This document shows, piece after piece, positions 6,106 through 7,137 of a DNA stretch of 7,137 bases. The position numbers and the translations under genes are program-made. Source of the DNA: an uncultured Desulfuromonadales bacterium (GTDB taxonomy: Bacteria; Desulfobacterota; Desulfuromonadia; Desulfuromonadales; Geopsychrobacteraceae); the NCBI GenBank assembly GCA_947259685.1, contig CAMYNC010000254.1, positions 1 through 7,137 on the forward strand, written 5' to 3'. Below the pieces are notes generated by a model. It was not told the origin of the DNA. It did not search any database and saw only the letters and a program-made list of their open reading frames with translations. How positions within the stretch are numbered: position 1 is the first letter of the stretch; each line of letters begins with the position of its first letter.

Positions 6106-6765
6106 ATGTCTGCACTCGATTATCTAAAAGAATACCGTGTTGTTAAAGTCCACCTGCCTTTGCAGGATGGCGGTTCGCTGACGCTTGACGGCGTTGCCAA
6201 GACGACTCGCGATCCTCAGTTCGAAATCACCTTTCTGCCCGATCAACTCAACAGCGAACAACTGAATGACGAAGAAATTTGTCAGGTCATCTTTGATGTC
6301 GCTGGCGCGACCCAGTCGGTCCAGGCAAAAATTACTGAGGTGCTCGGCGACGCCAAGCTGCAATTGGAGATGCGCGAGGCCCAGGTACACACCCAAAAGC
6401 GGGCTTATTTTCGCGTCGAGGCTGGCCTCTCAGTGCGCTACTGGCGGCTGGACGACGAATCTGCCGAGGATCAATCGCTGCAGACGGCGATCAACATCAG
6501 CGGCGGCGGGATGCGGCTGCCGGTCGAGGAGCCCCTTGAGCCCGGAACGCGGCTCGGTCTGGAAATCAATGTGGATGCTCCCGCACCGCGGCTGATTGAA
6601 TGCGCTGGCGCTGTTGTGCGCCGTTTTGAGTGCGAGCAGAGCGGCTGGCAGGTTGCTCTTAGCTTTGTCGATATCGAGCAGGAGGATCAGGATGCGATTG
6701 TCGCCTACTGCCTTGCCGAGCAGCGCAAGCAATTGCGCCTCAAGGTTCAGGTGCTGGGTTCTTAA
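6106..6765 (+). CDS. PilZ-domain protein, putative c-di-GMP receptor
   Basis: This encodes a 219-residue soluble protein. The first 90 residues form a beta-rich N-terminal domain reminiscent of the YcgR-type partner domain. The PilZ domain spans about residues 95-205. It has both nucleotide-binding motifs: RxxxR as R99-AYF-R103 in QKRAYFR, and D/NxSxxG as N130-I-S132-GG-G135. Both are intact, so c-di-GMP binding is expected. YcgR-like proteins slow or bias the flagellar motor when c-di-GMP is high. With fliD-fliS upstream, a motility role is plausible but inferred; other PilZ proteins act on pili or polysaccharide. The start ATG 6106 has no clear Shine-Dalgarno. The 53-nt gap after the previous gene holds no convincing promoter. 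Transcription ends at the hairpin from 6787. Confidence 0.9.
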   Translation: MSALDYLKEYRVVKVHLPLQDGGSLTLDGVAKTTRDPQFEITFLPDQLNSEQLNDEEICQVIFDVAGATQSVQAKITEVLGDAKLQLEMREAQVHTQKRAYFRVEAGLSVRYWRLDDESAEDQSLQTAINISGGGMRLPVEEPLEPGTRLGLEINVDAPAPRLIECAGAVVRRFECEQSGWQVALSFVDIEQEDQDAIVAYCLAEQRKQLRLKVQVLGS

Positions 6766-6786
6766 GGCACCTTCGGCAGATAAATA

Positions 6787-6839
6787 AAAAAACCAAAAAG
6801 GGCCGGCGATCTGAGATCGCCGGCCCTTTTTGGTTTTTT
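6787..6839. terminator. Bidirectional intrinsic terminator between convergent genes
   Basis: A perfect 25-bp inverted repeat (6787-6811 with 6815-6839) has a GC-rich core, a three-base loop TGA, and A-rich/T-rich outer arms, so on either strand the stem ends in a T-run. It lies 21 nt after the PilZ stop and 18 nt after the stop of the convergent GGDEF gene, so it can end both transcripts. Confidence 0.96.
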
Positions 6840-6857
6840 ACAGAGGCGGGGTGGGCT

Positions 6858-7137
6858 TCAGGCCCCGAAGGTGCCGAAGGCCAGTTCGTGGGCTGGGGTA
6901 TAGGAGTAGTCAACCCGGCGCTGCCTGAGGGTCTGGAAGATCTCGCTACAGTTGCGGCCATTTGCCTTTGCCCGGTAGAGTGCTTTGTCTGCCTCTTCGA
7001 TGACACTGGTGGGATGCAGCGAACCGATCCTGCTGGCGCTGCTGATGCCGATGCTGACTGTGATTGGCTGACGGTACTGGCGCAGCTTACGGGAAACCTT
7101 GGCGATCCGCTTGTGAATCCGCTCAGCCAGGATCAGG
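6858..7137 (-). CDS. GGDEF-domain protein (diguanylate cyclase type), C-terminal fragment
   Basis: The last 92 codons of a leftward gene enter from the right edge and stop at 6858-6860. ITVSIGIS (residues 25-32 of the fragment) and EEADKALYRAKANGRN (47-62) are the last conserved blocks of the GGDEF fold, the second being the classic ADxALYxAKxxGRN motif. GGDEF enzymes make c-di-GMP from two GTP. The catalytic GG(D/E)EF loop and any sensor domain lie outside the window, so activity cannot be judged. A tail of about 30 residues after the fold ends in AFGTFGA. The gene converges on the PilZ gene, which could bind its product. Confidence 0.93.
   Translation of the reverse strand, partial: LILAERIHKRIAKVSRKLRQYRQPITVSIGISSASRIGSLHPTSVIEEADKALYRAKANGRNCSEIFQTLRQRRVDYSYTPAHELAFGTFGA

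Overview
The window is a flagellar filament locus. It reads as Gram-negative and most like the Desulfuromonadales/Geobacter side of the Desulfobacterota. That placement is an inference from the gene order (flagellin, flagellin, flaG, fliD, fliS, FliT-like, PilZ), the flagellin sequence style, moderately high GC by eye, and sigma-28-like promoters. No taxonomic marker is present.

Layout. (1) Bases 1-1004, minus strand: the N-terminal 334 residues of a class I SAM-dependent methyltransferase that runs off the left edge. (2) 1005-1303: a divergent control region with a sigma-28-like promoter candidate in each direction and a structured flagellin leader. (3) 1304-2125 and 2611-3429: two tandem flagellin genes, about 90% identical as proteins by hand alignment. 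Each has its own promoter candidate, a leader of about 120 nt, and a strong hairpin just after the stop codon. (4) 3527-3798: a broken flaG. (5) 3852-6765: fliD (cap), fliS (flagellin chaperone), a small FliT/FlgN-like helical protein and a PilZ-domain protein, closely spaced and probably one operon, with flaG at its head. (6) 6787-6839: a 25-bp inverted-repeat bidirectional terminator. (7) 6858-7137, minus strand: the C-terminal end of a GGDEF-domain protein.

How the genes work together. The flagellins build the filament. FliS keeps flagellin unpolymerised before export. FliD caps the filament and folds incoming subunits. FlaG normally tunes filament length but is damaged here. The PilZ protein is a likely c-di-GMP sensor, and the GGDEF fragment belongs to a probable diguanylate cyclase, so motility hardware lies beside second-messenger genes. 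The methyltransferase may modify flagellin or a filament glycan, but only its position suggests this.

The most informative non-coding signal is in the two flagellin leaders. Each has a small hairpin presenting ACGGA in its loop and a second ANGGA motif overlapping the Shine-Dalgarno, the arrangement expected for CsrA repression of flagellin translation. I see no wholly new system. The points worth a second look are these paired leaders, the deleted flaG, a low-divergence patch shared by the two flagellins, and the divergent sigma-28-like site in front of the methyltransferase.
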